Shown: positions 8,783 to 17,606 of the stretch, one piece after another
How positions within the stretch are numbered: position 1 is the first letter of the stretch
Layout: every line of letters starts with the position of its first letter
DNA from: CAZNOG01 sp964574635
Lineage (GTDB): Bacteria > Bacteroidota > Bacteroidia > Flavobacteriales_D > Cryomorphaceae
NCBI GenBank assembly: GCA_964574635.1
Contig: CAZNOG010000006.1
Coordinates: 62,001-126,000, forward strand
Length of the DNA: 64,000 bases
Reading direction: 5' to 3'
The notes under the pieces: model-generated
What the model was told of the DNA's origin: nothing
The model's input: only the letters and a program-made list of their open reading frames with translations
Database searches by the model: none
Program-made: the position numbers and the translations under genes

Positions 8783-8852
8783 GTCCGAATCAATGAGTTG
8801 GAGCGCGAGGAACATCCGATGTGCGCCGGCGGCCGGGCAAAAGTCACTTTTG

Positions 8853-8884
8853 TTTGAATAACTCAAAGGATAAATGTAGCTTTG
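8853..8884 (+). promoter_or_regulatory. Promoter of tRNA-Pro
   Basis: TTTG at 8853-8856 and TAGCTTTG at 8877-8884 are separated by 20 bases, a full Bacteroidota primary-sigma promoter. The predicted start is a few bases before the mature tRNA 5' end. Confidence 0.75.
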
Positions 8885-8899
8885 TCGCCGCAAACAAAG

Positions 8900-8975
8900 C
8901 GGGGTGTAGCTCAGGTGGTAGAGTACACGTCTGGGGGACGTGTGGTCGCTGGTTCAAGTCCAGTCACCCCGACCA
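8900..8975 (+). tRNA. tRNA-Pro (anticodon GGG)
   Basis: Cloverleaf assigned by hand. Acceptor CGGGGTG/CACCCCG has the C1-G72 pair typical of bacterial proline tRNAs. D stem is GCTC/GAGT, anticodon stem CACGT/ACGTG with loop CTGGGGG (anticodon GGG), and T arm GCTGG-TTCAAGT-CCAGT. Discriminator A is at 8972, and the CCA end is encoded at 8973-8975. A tight promoter lies upstream and a terminator immediately downstream, so it is an independent transcript. Confidence 0.96.
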
Positions 8976-8980
8976 AAAAT

Positions 8981-9014
8981 CAAAGCCCGGATATCCAACG
9001 ATATCCGGGCTTTG
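8981..9014. terminator. Terminator hairpin after tRNA-Pro
   Basis: A 15-base perfect inverted repeat (CAAAGCCCGGATATC and its complement) with a four-base loop. A/T-rich flanks on both sides suggest it may act for the tRNA and for the convergent dehydrogenase gene. Confidence 0.8.
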
Positions 9015-9052
9015 GCATTTTATGGGGTGGGCCCTCGGCGAGGTGGATCCAC

Positions 9053-10069
9053 TCACCGAATGAGGCGGCGGACGAGAACCATTCCGAAGAAGGTGATTCC
9101 CGCGGCCACCAAAGGTTTTTTGTTTTTGAGGATGGTTTCGTACCAACTGAAATTCGCGGCTTGACCCTTGAATTTTCCTTGCACGGCGTGTTTTCCGGGC
9201 AAGGGTTCGAACAGGTTGTCGGGACGATCGGGTTCTTCGACCTCGTCGGTGAGTTGACCTTCATATCCCTTTTGCGACAACATTTCGTCGAAATAATCCG
9301 GTGCGACCACATTCCCCCACCTGGCGCGTACCGTGTGAAAACCGACGAGTTTTTCCCTCGAGGTACCGTGCGCGGCTTCGTAAATCGCCGCAGCCGCCAT
9401 TTCCGGGGTGAAGACTTTTCCCAGGGGTTTGGGTTTTCTCACCATGTGAGAACGCGTCCATCCGAAGTGCGGAGTGTTGACAGCCGGGAGGTGCACCATG
9501 GTAAGTTGAATGTTCAATCCGTCGTGAATCAATTCGGCGCGGAGGGATTCGAAAAATCCCCTCAATGCGTGCTTGGATGCCGAATACGCCGCTTGCAAAG
9601 GCAGCCCCCGAAAGGATTGCGCCGATCCGACGAGCACGATTCGGCCGTAATCTCGACTTCTCATTTTGGACAAAGCGGCGAGTGTGCCGTGTACTTGGCC
9701 GAGATAGGTCACCTCCGCGACGCGCTTGTATTCTTCCGGGCTGACGTCTTCTGCCTTGCCGAAAACGCTCACCGTGGCGTTGTTGACCCACACGTCGATG
9801 GGGCCGAGGTTTCTTTCCGCGAAGTCGGCCGCCTCGAAAATGAGTGAGGCGTCGGCCACGTCGGCGGGAAAGATCAGCGCTTCGCCGCCTCGTTCTTCCA
9901 CTTCGGCCTTGGTGGCTTCCAAGGCTTCTATTCCTCGGGCGATCAACAGAAGCCGTGCGCCTTCCGAGGCAAATCTCAAGGCCAACGCGCGGCCGACTCC
10001 GGCCGTGGCGCCGGTGATGACGACGACTTCGGGTTTCATCCCTTGTTTGGTGCTTTCAGGTGCTTTCAT
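9053..10069 (-). CDS. Short-chain dehydrogenase/reductase
   Basis: Protein of 338 residues, an NAD(P)-dependent oxidoreductase of the classical SDR fold. The cofactor motif is TGATAGVG near the N-terminus. NNATVS is the structural NNAG-like motif, and the catalytic Ser-Tyr-Lys set is in VGSAQSFRGLPLQAAYSASK. After the ~250-residue SDR core there is an extension ending in a hydrophobic segment (PLVAAGITFFGMVLV) with a basic tail, a likely C-terminal membrane anchor. The ATG at 10069 is preferred over 10099 because the extra residues are not SDR-like; an ATG at 10039 is also possible. The substrate is unknown. Confidence 0.85.
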   Translation of the reverse strand: MKAPESTKQGMKPEVVVITGATAGVGRALALRFASEGARLLLIARGIEALEATKAEVEERGGEALIFPADVADASLIFEAADFAERNLGPIDVWVNNATVSVFGKAEDVSPEEYKRVAEVTYLGQVHGTLAALSKMRSRDYGRIVLVGSAQSFRGLPLQAAYSASKHALRGFFESLRAELIHDGLNIQLTMVHLPAVNTPHFGWTRSHMVRKPKPLGKVFTPEMAAAAIYEAAHGTSREKLVGFHTVRARWGNVVAPDYFDEMLSQKGYEGQLTDEVEEPDRPDNLFEPLPGKHAVQGKFKGQAANFSWYETILKNKKPLVAAGITFFGMVLVRRLIR

Positions 10070-10221
10070 AGATAAAGCCCTAACAACAAAAGGTGGCAAG
10101 TGTTTGAGCCGAGGGGAGCAAAAATTTCCGTACCCTGCCGGGTCTGGACACGGCGAAACCGCGCAACAACGGGCCTTGACGCCGTTTTACGGAAAAACAC
10201 AGAACGGGAATCGCGCGGGGA

Positions 10222-10800
10222 TCAGCCGAATTTTCCAGCCCTGTTCGCTTCGGCGATCACCCGCGCGAAGGGCATCCACTTGTCGAGAAATTTATCGAAG
10301 CGCCCGACGGTGGCTTCATCGGTGGGCTCTCCATCCTCGCCGAAGGCCGAACCGATGATGGGAAAAGGATGATATAGTGGAAAGCAGATCATGCCGAGGT
10401 TGGCCACCACGGCGCGGAGGTTCTCCGCCGCCCGAACGCCGCCGAAGGCTCCGCTGGAGTAACTCACTATGGCAACGGGTTTGTGTCTGAATTCCACGGT
10501 AAAATGATCGAGAAAATTGCTGAGTCCCGGGGGGAGTCCGCGATTGTACTCGCCGGTCACGATCACGAAACCGTCGGCTTCGCGCAAAGTCTTCGCCGCA
10601 TTTTCGAGGTTGGCGGGCGCCGCGCCTTCGGCGTATTCGAAGTAGCGCAAGTCGAGCATGGGTAGATCGACTTCCTTGGCGTCGACAAACTGAACGGAGG
10701 CGCGTTCAGCGAGTTTTTTGACGACGAATTTTGCAGGGCGAATGCCTTTGCGTTCTCTTCGGTAAGATCCGTAGATGACTACGAAATTCAGCTTTTCCAT
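10222..10800 (-). CDS. NADPH-dependent FMN reductase family protein
   Basis: Flavodoxin-fold protein of 192 residues. The phosphate-binding loop near the N-terminus is IYGSYRRERKG, and the second flavin motif is VTGEYNRGLPPGLSNFLDH, typical of the NADPH:FMN reductase/azoreductase family (YieF/ChrR-like). It probably reduces quinones or other electrophiles using FMN and NAD(P)H in the cytosol; the physiological substrate is uncertain. It shares a strand with the dehydrogenase downstream but is separated from it by about 150 bases. Confidence 0.85.
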   Translation of the reverse strand: MEKLNFVVIYGSYRRERKGIRPAKFVVKKLAERASVQFVDAKEVDLPMLDLRYFEYAEGAAPANLENAAKTLREADGFVIVTGEYNRGLPPGLSNFLDHFTVEFRHKPVAIVSYSSGAFGGVRAAENLRAVVANLGMICFPLYHPFPIIGSAFGEDGEPTDEATVGRFDKFLDKWMPFARVIAEANRAGKFG

Positions 10801-10953
10801 TCGGAGGATTGATTTTCTTCGGTTGTGAAAGATTTATTCTTGCAAACCGGCCCGGTACGGGTAAGGTTTACAAAGAAGCGGAATTATAACGGACTTGCAG
10901 CGGGGCGGCGCAGAACGCCGGGCGGGGTTTGCGTCAGGGCGAAAGGCGGCATC

Positions 10954-11047
10954 CCGCGCGGATTGTGGCTTAGGGGCTGCGGTTGGGCGAGAGCGACAGG
11001 GAAGCTCCTCGCCCACCCTTGCAGCTCCTTGGTCGCAATGCGCGCGG
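10954..11047 (+). repeat. Structured hairpin repeat, copy 2
   Basis: A long imperfect hairpin occupies the 364-base spacer between the FMN reductase and lptD genes. From base to tip: CCGCGCG/CGCGCGG (10954-10960/11041-11047), ATTG/CAAT, GGGGCTGC/GCAGCTCC, TGGGCGAG/CTCGCCCA (10984-10991/11008-11015), a bulged C at 11007, then AGC-GACAGGGAA-GCT (10992-11006). The tip is shared with copies at 46.9 kb and 52.7 kb. A 3' segment, GATAAAGC…GACCGGCCCGGGA (11048-11072), also matches copy 1, and the dispersed GTCTTTGTGGGTG motif follows. It has no coding content and is not a recognised Rfam-type structure. Confidence 0.6.
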
Positions 11048-11098
11048 ATAAAGCCTGAAGACCGGCCCGGGATAGTCGAAGGAGGTGTGTGGTAAAGG

Positions 11099-11115
11099 GG
11101 GTCTTTGTGGGTGGG
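11099..11115 (+). repeat. Dispersed GTTTTTGTGGGTG motif, copy C
   Basis: GGGTCTTTGTGGGTGGG, located 52 bases downstream of structured hairpin copy 2 on the same strand and 50 bases beyond the lptD stop codon, antisense to lptD. Confidence 0.6.
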
Positions 11116-11164
11116 TCGTCGATCGTCCCCACGTGACGTACAAAGAGGGAGACGCCCAAATAAA

Positions 11165-13816
11165 TCACATGAAGAACTTTTCGTCGCCCGTAAAGCTGCG
11201 TTTTCGCTCGAGTTTCAAGTCTTGCAAGATCGAGGCTTTTATGTTGAGCGCGATGTTGTAGCTGCGGCGCAAACCGAATGGGACGACGCGCGCGCTGAGC
11301 TCCCAGCAATTGAGATCGACCGTGGCGTGGATGGTGGTGGGCGTGACTTCTTTGAGGACGAAATCGTACCCCGACTGCATGGAAACGCGGATGCGGTCGA
11401 ACAAGGTAAATCCGCCGGAAAACTGCAGGGATTGGGTGAAAATGAGCGAGTCTTTGACGGCGTATCCTTCTTGGAGCGCTACGGGTCTGCGGTCGGTGCG
11501 TACGTTGAGGACGTATCCCGCTCGCAAATCCCAGGGAATGGAAAAATCGGAAAACCACCCTTTGGTTTCCTCTTCCGCCGATTCATCATCGGTGGTGGTC
11601 GATCGGTTTCCGCGGAACAACGCGCTGTTCAACCCGCCGATATCGACGGAGAGGTTTCCGGAATTGAATCGGGCCAAGTTGCCCGATCGCTCGAACTCCA
11701 GCACGTCGATCCTGCGCACGACGGGCCTGTCGTTGACGACACTCACCACGTTTGCGTACGGGTCGAAATCGGCGCCGAAATTGATGTTTACGATGCGCGC
11801 GATGTGGGTGCGGCCATGGATGCGGATGTTGGAGAGCTTCATAGAGTCGGCGGCCAAATTGTAGCTTCCGGCGATGGATAGGTTTTCCAGTATGGCCACT
11901 TTCTTGAATTTCGAAGTGGTGTCTCTCCGCGACAACACCTTGGCTTCGATGTTGTTGGAGATGCCGAAATTCAAGGTTTGCGAACGGCCGGCCGGCGGAC
12001 CGCCGTAGATGGTGCCTTCGTACGGCGAGTACGAGGTGAGCGTGCCGTCGTTGCCGTAGAAGCCGTATTCCCGGGGATCGAAATCGGGTCGGAAGGTGTA
12101 GTTGAGCGAAGGAGTCACGGTGTGTCGAATCGCTTGGATGGCGCCGCTGCGAAAGGTGAACATGCCGTAGAACTTCGTGGTGGCGGTGGCGCCGAGGGAC
12201 CAATCGCCCGACCGGTCGAAACCGCGAAGGGTGTCGCGCACGAAGGCGCCCGATTCGGGATCGCGTTTGCGCCCGTAGGTACGCAGGTACCACCGCTCGT
12301 TGTAGTTGATGTTTGGGTTGATGGAAATGGGGCCGGCCTTGAGCGACGTGGAAAGCGAGGTTTGGTGGCGCACCCCGTTTTGAAATTTGTCGCGAAGATT
12401 GTTCCAGTTGTTGAAACTCAACTCGTTTTCTTCCGCGCTCAATCGATTTTGAAAACTGCCCGAGTAGGTCCACCCTATTTTCTCGTAAAACGCCTGTTTG
12501 GATCCTTTGGACGGGCCGAAAATTTCGGCGAAGGGAAAGGTGCGCGCCTTGTTGATCAACACGGTGGGCAAGTTGAAATTGTACACACCGGTGCGGGAGT
12601 TTTGATCGTGGCCGGCGCTGAGGGAAAACCTCCACGGCGATCCGTAAAAGGATTTGTCGTAGCGGATGTTTGACCTGAAGGTGTTGGTAAGGTAATTGTC
12701 CTGGGAAGAGTTCAGGTTGTTTACGAAGTTGGCCGAACTACCCGCGTTGACATCGGCGGAAAAATTGGAATTCGGCCGGGCGCTTCGATCTTGGGTGTGG
12801 CGCCAGCGGATGAAGAAACTACGCGTTTCACCCTGGGTGCCTAAATCGCGGTCGCCGGTTTTGAACACGTTGTATTCGGCGTTGAACTCTCCGGTGAATT
12901 TGTACCTCTTGTTGTAACGGGTGATGTTGGACAAACCCCAAGAGCCCCGGGAATACAGGTCGGCCAATATTTTGGTGTCGACGTAATCTCCGAAAGGCAT
13001 GTAAAACCCCAAACCGTTGAGGAAATAACCTTGGCGCTGACCGTTTCCGTAGCTCGGAATGATGAGTCCTGCCTGTTTGTCTTCGGTATTGGGGAAGAAG
13101 CCGAACGGAAAGGCCAAGGGGGTGGGAATTTTTCCCAAGGCGAGGTAGCCCGGCCCGGTGATGATCTTGTCGTCTTTGATCACCTTGAGCTTCCCGATTT
13201 TGAAGCGCGTTTTGGCGTTGGGATCCTCGCAGGGGCAGTACTCCCCGTGTCGGATGTAGATCACGTTGTTGTCGTCGACCGTTTTCACCCGTTTTCCCGT
13301 GAGCACGCCTTCGATGACTTCGGTGGAAACCTGTTTGACGTACGCCTTCTTCGATCTGAAATTGTATTCCATCTCGTGGGCTTCGAAAGTGGTGCCGCCC
13401 TGTGTGAATACCGGCAATCCCACCCAGTTGCCGAGGGTGTCTTGGACGCCCATTGCATGGACCGTGTAGGATGAAAAATCGTACACGATGTAATCGGCGT
13501 TCAATTTGATGTCGCCGTAAGTCACCTCCGCGTCGCCGTACAGGTAGACCTTCTTGTTTATCAAGTCGTTTGAAATGGAATCCGAGGCGTTGTACTTCAC
13601 CTCGTCGTCGAGCACGGAGTCGGATACGGGTACGGTGTCAACCACTGTGGAATCGGTTTCCAGGCCCATGTCGGAAGCGTCACCACGCGCCGAATCCCAG
13701 ACTTCGGTGGAATCCGATTGGGACTCCCGAACCTCGCCGCCCGTCTGACCCGATGCTTCCGCGGTCATTATGCACAAGGGAACAAGGATAAATAATAACT
13801 TTGTCCAAGGCGACAA
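11165..13816 (-). CDS. lptD: LPS-assembly protein LptD (Bacteroidota type)
   Basis: Outer-membrane protein of about 883 residues that inserts lipopolysaccharide into the outer leaflet. After a signal peptide (KLLFILVPLCIMTAEASG) and a Ser/Asp/Thr-rich linker of about 50 residues comes an OstA/LptA-like jellyroll region (VYLYGDAEVTYGDIKLNADYIVYDFSS…). A ~600-residue beta-barrel follows, with alternating aromatic strands and the family signature PFGFFPNTEDKQAGLIIPSYG. I used a TTG start at 13816. An in-frame ATG exists at 13924, but a TAnnTTTG box at 13865-13872 would place it upstream of transcription and inside the divergent amidase gene. The start codon is therefore the least certain part. 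Confidence 0.85.
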   Translation of the reverse strand: MSPWTKLLFILVPLCIMTAEASGQTGGEVRESQSDSTEVWDSARGDASDMGLETDSTVVDTVPVSDSVLDDEVKYNASDSISNDLINKKVYLYGDAEVTYGDIKLNADYIVYDFSSYTVHAMGVQDTLGNWVGLPVFTQGGTTFEAHEMEYNFRSKKAYVKQVSTEVIEGVLTGKRVKTVDDNNVIYIRHGEYCPCEDPNAKTRFKIGKLKVIKDDKIITGPGYLALGKIPTPLAFPFGFFPNTEDKQAGLIIPSYGNGQRQGYFLNGLGFYMPFGDYVDTKILADLYSRGSWGLSNITRYNKRYKFTGEFNAEYNVFKTGDRDLGTQGETRSFFIRWRHTQDRSARPNSNFSADVNAGSSANFVNNLNSSQDNYLTNTFRSNIRYDKSFYGSPWRFSLSAGHDQNSRTGVYNFNLPTVLINKARTFPFAEIFGPSKGSKQAFYEKIGWTYSGSFQNRLSAEENELSFNNWNNLRDKFQNGVRHQTSLSTSLKAGPISINPNINYNERWYLRTYGRKRDPESGAFVRDTLRGFDRSGDWSLGATATTKFYGMFTFRSGAIQAIRHTVTPSLNYTFRPDFDPREYGFYGNDGTLTSYSPYEGTIYGGPPAGRSQTLNFGISNNIEAKVLSRRDTTSKFKKVAILENLSIAGSYNLAADSMKLSNIRIHGRTHIARIVNINFGADFDPYANVVSVVNDRPVVRRIDVLEFERSGNLARFNSGNLSVDIGGLNSALFRGNRSTTTDDESAEEETKGWFSDFSIPWDLRAGYVLNVRTDRRPVALQEGYAVKDSLIFTQSLQFSGGFTLFDRIRVSMQSGYDFVLKEVTPTTIHATVDLNCWELSARVVPFGLRRSYNIALNIKASILQDLKLERKRSFTGDEKFFM

Positions 13817-13864
13817 GGCGGATTTCCTGTTTATTTTGATAGCCTCTACTGGTTTGAGAACCGA

Positions 13865-13872
13865 CAAAAATA
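13865..13872 (-). promoter_or_regulatory. -7 box of lptD
   Basis: TATTTTTG on the minus strand fits TAnnTTTG. It lies in the very short divergent spacer shared with the amidase gene and favours a downstream lptD start. Confidence 0.5.
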
Positions 13873-13891
13873 CCGAATTAGCGCTGCAAAT

Positions 13892-15106
13892 ATGGATGTA
13901 ATAAAGCAAAAACCCTTCAGCCACAATCGCTGGTTTCGTTTGCTGACGGGCCTGGTCTTTGTGTCAGGTGTGTTGCTCCTTGCATCTACCGTGCCGGAGG
14001 ACAAGGTAGAGAAGGTTGCCATGCGTGTGGTAATCGACGCCGGGCACGGTGGGAAGGACCCCGGCAATTTGGGCACCGGGCGGTACAAGGTCACCGAAAA
14101 AACGGTGGCACTGAACGTCTCGAAACTGGTGGGGAAATACATCGAACGGGCATTTCCCGAGGTGGAAGTGTTGTATACCCGTGAGGATGACACCTTCGTT
14201 CCTCTGCACGAACGCACCAAGTTCGCGAATTCGAACGCGGCCGATCTTTTCATTTCCATACACTGCGACGCCTTCACGCGAGAGAGCGCCATGGGGTGTG
14301 GAAGTTACGTGATGGGTCCGGCGAAGACGGAAGCCAACCTCCGCATGGCCCAAAAAGAAAATGCCGCCATATTGTTGGAAGACGACCACGGCGACCACTA
14401 CGGGGAATTCGACCCGAATTCGCCGGAAGGCTTGATCGAATTGAGCCTTCGCCAAAATGCGCACATCCACCAATCGCTTCGGTTTGCCCAGCACGTACAG
14501 GACCAAATGCGAGAGAGGGTCGGACGGGTGGATCGGGGGGTACGCCAAGCGCCTTTCTGGGTGATTTCATTTACCACCATGCCGAGTGTGCTCATCGAGC
14601 TCGGATTTCTCACCAACAAGGCGGAGGAAGATTTTTTGATGAGTTCCCAAGGACAGGATTACATGGCCTCGGCCATCTACCGCGCCTTCAAACAGTACAA
14701 AGCCGACATCGAATCGGTGGAAAACACGATGGGAGAAGTTCCCGATAAGACCGACCGTACATCCAACGACGACACCGCCGAACCCGAGGCGGCGGACGAG
14801 AAAGAATCCACGGCGGTGGAAAACCCTTCCGCAAAACCGGTGTTCAAGGTACAATTGCTGTCGTCGTCCAAGGAAGTCGAGATTACTCCGGAAAACTTCA
14901 TGGGTTTGGAAGGCGTGGAATTATACCGCGACAATGGAACGTATAAATATCTTTACGGCCGAGTCGGGGGATATGAGGAAGCGAAAACTTTGCAAAAGAA
15001 AGTGAGGGAAACCGGTTTTAGAGGCGCGTTTATCGTGGCATTCGACAAAGACGGACAACGCATGGCGCTTGAAAAAGCCATTGAAGAAACCAAGAAACGA
15101 GAGTAA
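13892..15106 (+). CDS. N-acetylmuramoyl-L-alanine amidase with SPOR domain
   Basis: Periplasmic cell-wall hydrolase of 404 residues that cleaves the bond between N-acetylmuramic acid and L-Ala in peptidoglycan. An N-terminal membrane helix or uncleaved signal (FRLLTGLVFVSGVLLLAS) precedes an Amidase_3 domain. That domain has the zinc-binding VIDAGHGGKDPG, the conserved LHERTKFAN, a His in FISIHCDA, and the C-terminal SVLIELGFLTN containing the catalytic Glu. After an acidic linker, the last ~80 residues (FKVQLLSSSKEVE…YLYGRVGGYEEAKTLQKKVR) look like a SPOR domain, which binds denuded glycan at division sites. It is divergent from lptD and one base upstream of the MCE gene, which it probably precedes in an operon. 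Confidence 0.92.
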   Translation: MDVIKQKPFSHNRWFRLLTGLVFVSGVLLLASTVPEDKVEKVAMRVVIDAGHGGKDPGNLGTGRYKVTEKTVALNVSKLVGKYIERAFPEVEVLYTREDDTFVPLHERTKFANSNAADLFISIHCDAFTRESAMGCGSYVMGPAKTEANLRMAQKENAAILLEDDHGDHYGEFDPNSPEGLIELSLRQNAHIHQSLRFAQHVQDQMRERVGRVDRGVRQAPFWVISFTTMPSVLIELGFLTNKAEEDFLMSSQGQDYMASAIYRAFKQYKADIESVENTMGEVPDKTDRTSNDDTAEPEAADEKESTAVENPSAKPVFKVQLLSSSKEVEITPENFMGLEGVELYRDNGTYKYLYGRVGGYEEAKTLQKKVRETGFRGAFIVAFDKDGQRMALEKAIEETKKRE

Positions 15107-16138
15107 ATGAAGATTCGCAAAGAAACGAAAATCGGACTCGTGGTCGTCTTGGCCATCGTCTTGTTGTATTTCGGTTTCAACTTCCTTAAAGGAGTCAATG
15201 TATTCAATAAATCGGTGGTGTTCTACGGGGTGTACCCGAAAATCAATGGCTTGGAAGTGTCCAATCCCGTAATGCTAAACGGATACAAGGTAGGTCAAGT
15301 GCGGAGCATCGAGTTCACGGGCGATGCGTCGGGAAGTCTTCTGGTAACGATGTCCATGGACAAGGAATTCGACATCCCCTCCGACACCCGGGCGCTGCTT
15401 AAAGCGGGCGATCTTCTCGGTTCCATGCAAGTGCATCTTATATTGGGCGGCAGTTCTACCCTGGCACAGTCGGGCGATACGCTCACACCCGACATCGAAT
15501 CGGATTTGGTTGAGGAAGTGAATGCGCAGATACGCCCCATCAAGATGAAAGCCGAAAGTCTGATTTCATCCGTCGATTCGGTCATCCGCGTGATAGAAAC
15601 CGTGTTGAACCCCCAGAGCCAGCAGAACCTCATCGAAAGCTTTCAGGGAATCAATTACGCCATCGCGAGTTTGCAGCGCACCGCTTTTCGCATCGACACT
15701 TTGGTGCAAGAAGAACGCGCGACGGTTTCGGCCATTCTCAACAACATCGAACACCTGAGCGGGACGCTGTCGGCGAATTCGAGTAAACTCTCGGCGATCA
15801 TATCCAATTTTGAATCGATCAGCGATGAAATGGCCAAGGCCGACCTCGCGAAAACCATCACGCAAGCGAATGCGGCGCTGGCGGAAGTGGAAGAAATCAC
15901 GCAAAAGATCAATTCCGGCGAGGGAAGTTTGGGGTTGCTGATCAACGATCCCGCACTGTACAAGCGACTTGAAGACGCGGGGAAAAACCTGGATTTGCTG
16001 ATGGAAGACATTCGCGTGAATCCCGAGAGGTACATTCACTTCTCGGTGTTCGGCAGCAAAAACAAAAGTCGACAACTCTCTCGGTCGGAGATGGAAGAAT
16101 TGAAGAAATACATCGAATCCGAATCAAACGGCAACTAA
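15107..16138 (+). CDS. MlaD/MCE family protein
   Basis: Protein of 343 residues with a single N-terminal membrane anchor (KIGLVVVLAIVLLYFGFNFLKG), followed by one MCE domain (residues ~35-125: VFYGVYPKINGLEVSNPVMLNGYKVGQV…) and a long helical tail. In Gram-negative bacteria MlaD is the substrate-binding part of a phospholipid transport system between the inner and outer membranes. No MlaE or MlaF gene is nearby, so the ABC partners must lie elsewhere. It starts directly at the end of the amidase gene, so both are probably co-transcribed with the Fe-S genes that follow. Confidence 0.9.
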   Translation: MKIRKETKIGLVVVLAIVLLYFGFNFLKGVNVFNKSVVFYGVYPKINGLEVSNPVMLNGYKVGQVRSIEFTGDASGSLLVTMSMDKEFDIPSDTRALLKAGDLLGSMQVHLILGGSSTLAQSGDTLTPDIESDLVEEVNAQIRPIKMKAESLISSVDSVIRVIETVLNPQSQQNLIESFQGINYAIASLQRTAFRIDTLVQEERATVSAILNNIEHLSGTLSANSSKLSAIISNFESISDEMAKADLAKTITQANAALAEVEEITQKINSGEGSLGLLINDPALYKRLEDAGKNLDLLMEDIRVNPERYIHFSVFGSKNKSRQLSRSEMEELKKYIESESNGN

Positions 16139-16142
16139 AATC

Positions 16143-17471
16143 ATGTTCGGAATTTCAAATATCGTATTCCTGTTATTGCTGTTGGGCGCCGCGGCGCTCT
16201 TCGCTTTTCAGATTTCCAAAATCCGTCGCAACATCGGGTTGGGTCGGCCGGTGGATCGGTACGACCAAAAAGGCAAACGATTCGCGCAAATGGCACGTGT
16301 GGCCCTGGGGCAGTCGAAAATGGTGGCCAGACCCTTCGCGGGGATTCTGCACATATTCGTGTACCTCGGGTTCGTCATCATCAATATCGAAGTATTGGAG
16401 ATCATCATCGACGGAATTTTCGGAACCCACCGCGTGTTCGCCACGGCAGGAGGTTTTTACGACGTCCTGATCGCCTCGTTCGAAGTGTTGGCGCTTTTGG
16501 TTTTGCTGGCGTGTCTCATCTTCTTGATCCGCCGCAACATCGGTCATATCAGGCGCTTCGAGATGAGGGAAATGACGAAGTGGCCCAAAGCCGACGCCAA
16601 CATCATCTTGGTAGTGGAATGTGCGTTGATGGTGGCCTTTCTGACCATGAACACGGCCGACCAATTGCTTCAACAGAGAGGGGTTGATCCCTACGTCGAG
16701 GCGGGATCATTTCCGATTTCGAGTCTGATCGCGCCTTTGTTCGAAGGTGTATCCACCTCCGGCCTTGTGATGGTGGAACGCGGAGCCTGGTGGTTCCACA
16801 TCGTGGGCATATTTCTGTTTCTCAATTACTTGCCAATTTCGAAGCACTTCCATATCATTCTCGCCTTCCCCAACGTGTACTACGCGCGGCTGTGGCCAAT
16901 GGGCAAGTTCGCCAACCTCGACCACGTGACGCAGGAAGTAAAACTCATGATGGATCCCAACGCCGATCCCTATGCGGCGCCCGCTGAACCGGCAGAGGGC
17001 GATGCGACCCGCCGTTTCGGTTCGAAGGACGTGACGGACCTGCACTGGAAAAACCTTATGGACGCCTATTCCTGCACGGAATGCGGGCGGTGCACGGCGG
17101 TTTGTCCGGCCAATCTGACCGGCAAATTGTTGTCGCCGAGAAAAATCATGATGGACACGCGCGACCGTTTGGAAGAAGTGGGCCGAAACATCGACAAGCA
17201 CGGCCGGGATTACGACGACGGCAAAACGCTGCTGCACGACTACATCACCCCCGAAGAACTTTGGGCATGCACCACTTGCAACGCCTGCGTGGAAGCGTGT
17301 CCCGTAAACATCAATCCGCTGGAGATCATCGTCGACCTTCGGCAATACCTCGTCATGGAAGAATCCGCGGCACCCGCGGAGCTCAATTCCATGTTTACCA
17401 ATATCGAAAACAACGGCGCGCCGTGGGCATTCCCCGCCGCCGACCGCATGAAATGGGCAGAGGAAAACTGA
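16143..17471 (+). CDS. Membrane-bound Fe-S protein (4Fe-4S, HdrD/GlpC-like)
   Basis: Protein of 442 residues. The first ~260 residues hold about five to six hydrophobic helices with several His, resembling the cytochrome b/NarI-type membrane part. Then come two ferredoxin-like cluster motifs, CTECGRCTAVCPANLTG and CTTCNACVEACPVN, binding two 4Fe-4S clusters. It probably passes electrons between the quinone pool and the soluble CCG-domain partner encoded next, but the donor and acceptor are unknown. It is four bases behind the MCE gene. A 135-base spacer precedes the CCG gene. Confidence 0.87.
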   Translation: MFGISNIVFLLLLLGAAALFAFQISKIRRNIGLGRPVDRYDQKGKRFAQMARVALGQSKMVARPFAGILHIFVYLGFVIINIEVLEIIIDGIFGTHRVFATAGGFYDVLIASFEVLALLVLLACLIFLIRRNIGHIRRFEMREMTKWPKADANIILVVECALMVAFLTMNTADQLLQQRGVDPYVEAGSFPISSLIAPLFEGVSTSGLVMVERGAWWFHIVGIFLFLNYLPISKHFHIILAFPNVYYARLWPMGKFANLDHVTQEVKLMMDPNADPYAAPAEPAEGDATRRFGSKDVTDLHWKNLMDAYSCTECGRCTAVCPANLTGKLLSPRKIMMDTRDRLEEVGRNIDKHGRDYDDGKTLLHDYITPEELWACTTCNACVEACPVNINPLEIIVDLRQYLVMEESAAPAELNSMFTNIENNGAPWAFPAADRMKWAEEN

Positions 17472-17606
17472 GCTTTCGCCGGAGGATCACGCAATGGATT
17501 CCGATCAATCCCCTATGTTTCCGGTTCGTTTCCACAACTCGACCGGAATCGGTTCTTCCCGGTGGCCGGATCGAAGCGGATTTAAACCTTGAGACTACAC
17601 GAAGAA

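Noticed and set aside
8882..9847. Plus-strand frame running through tRNA-Pro
   Set aside because: It covers the tRNA, its terminator and the antisense of the dehydrogenase gene, and its translation has no recognisable features.
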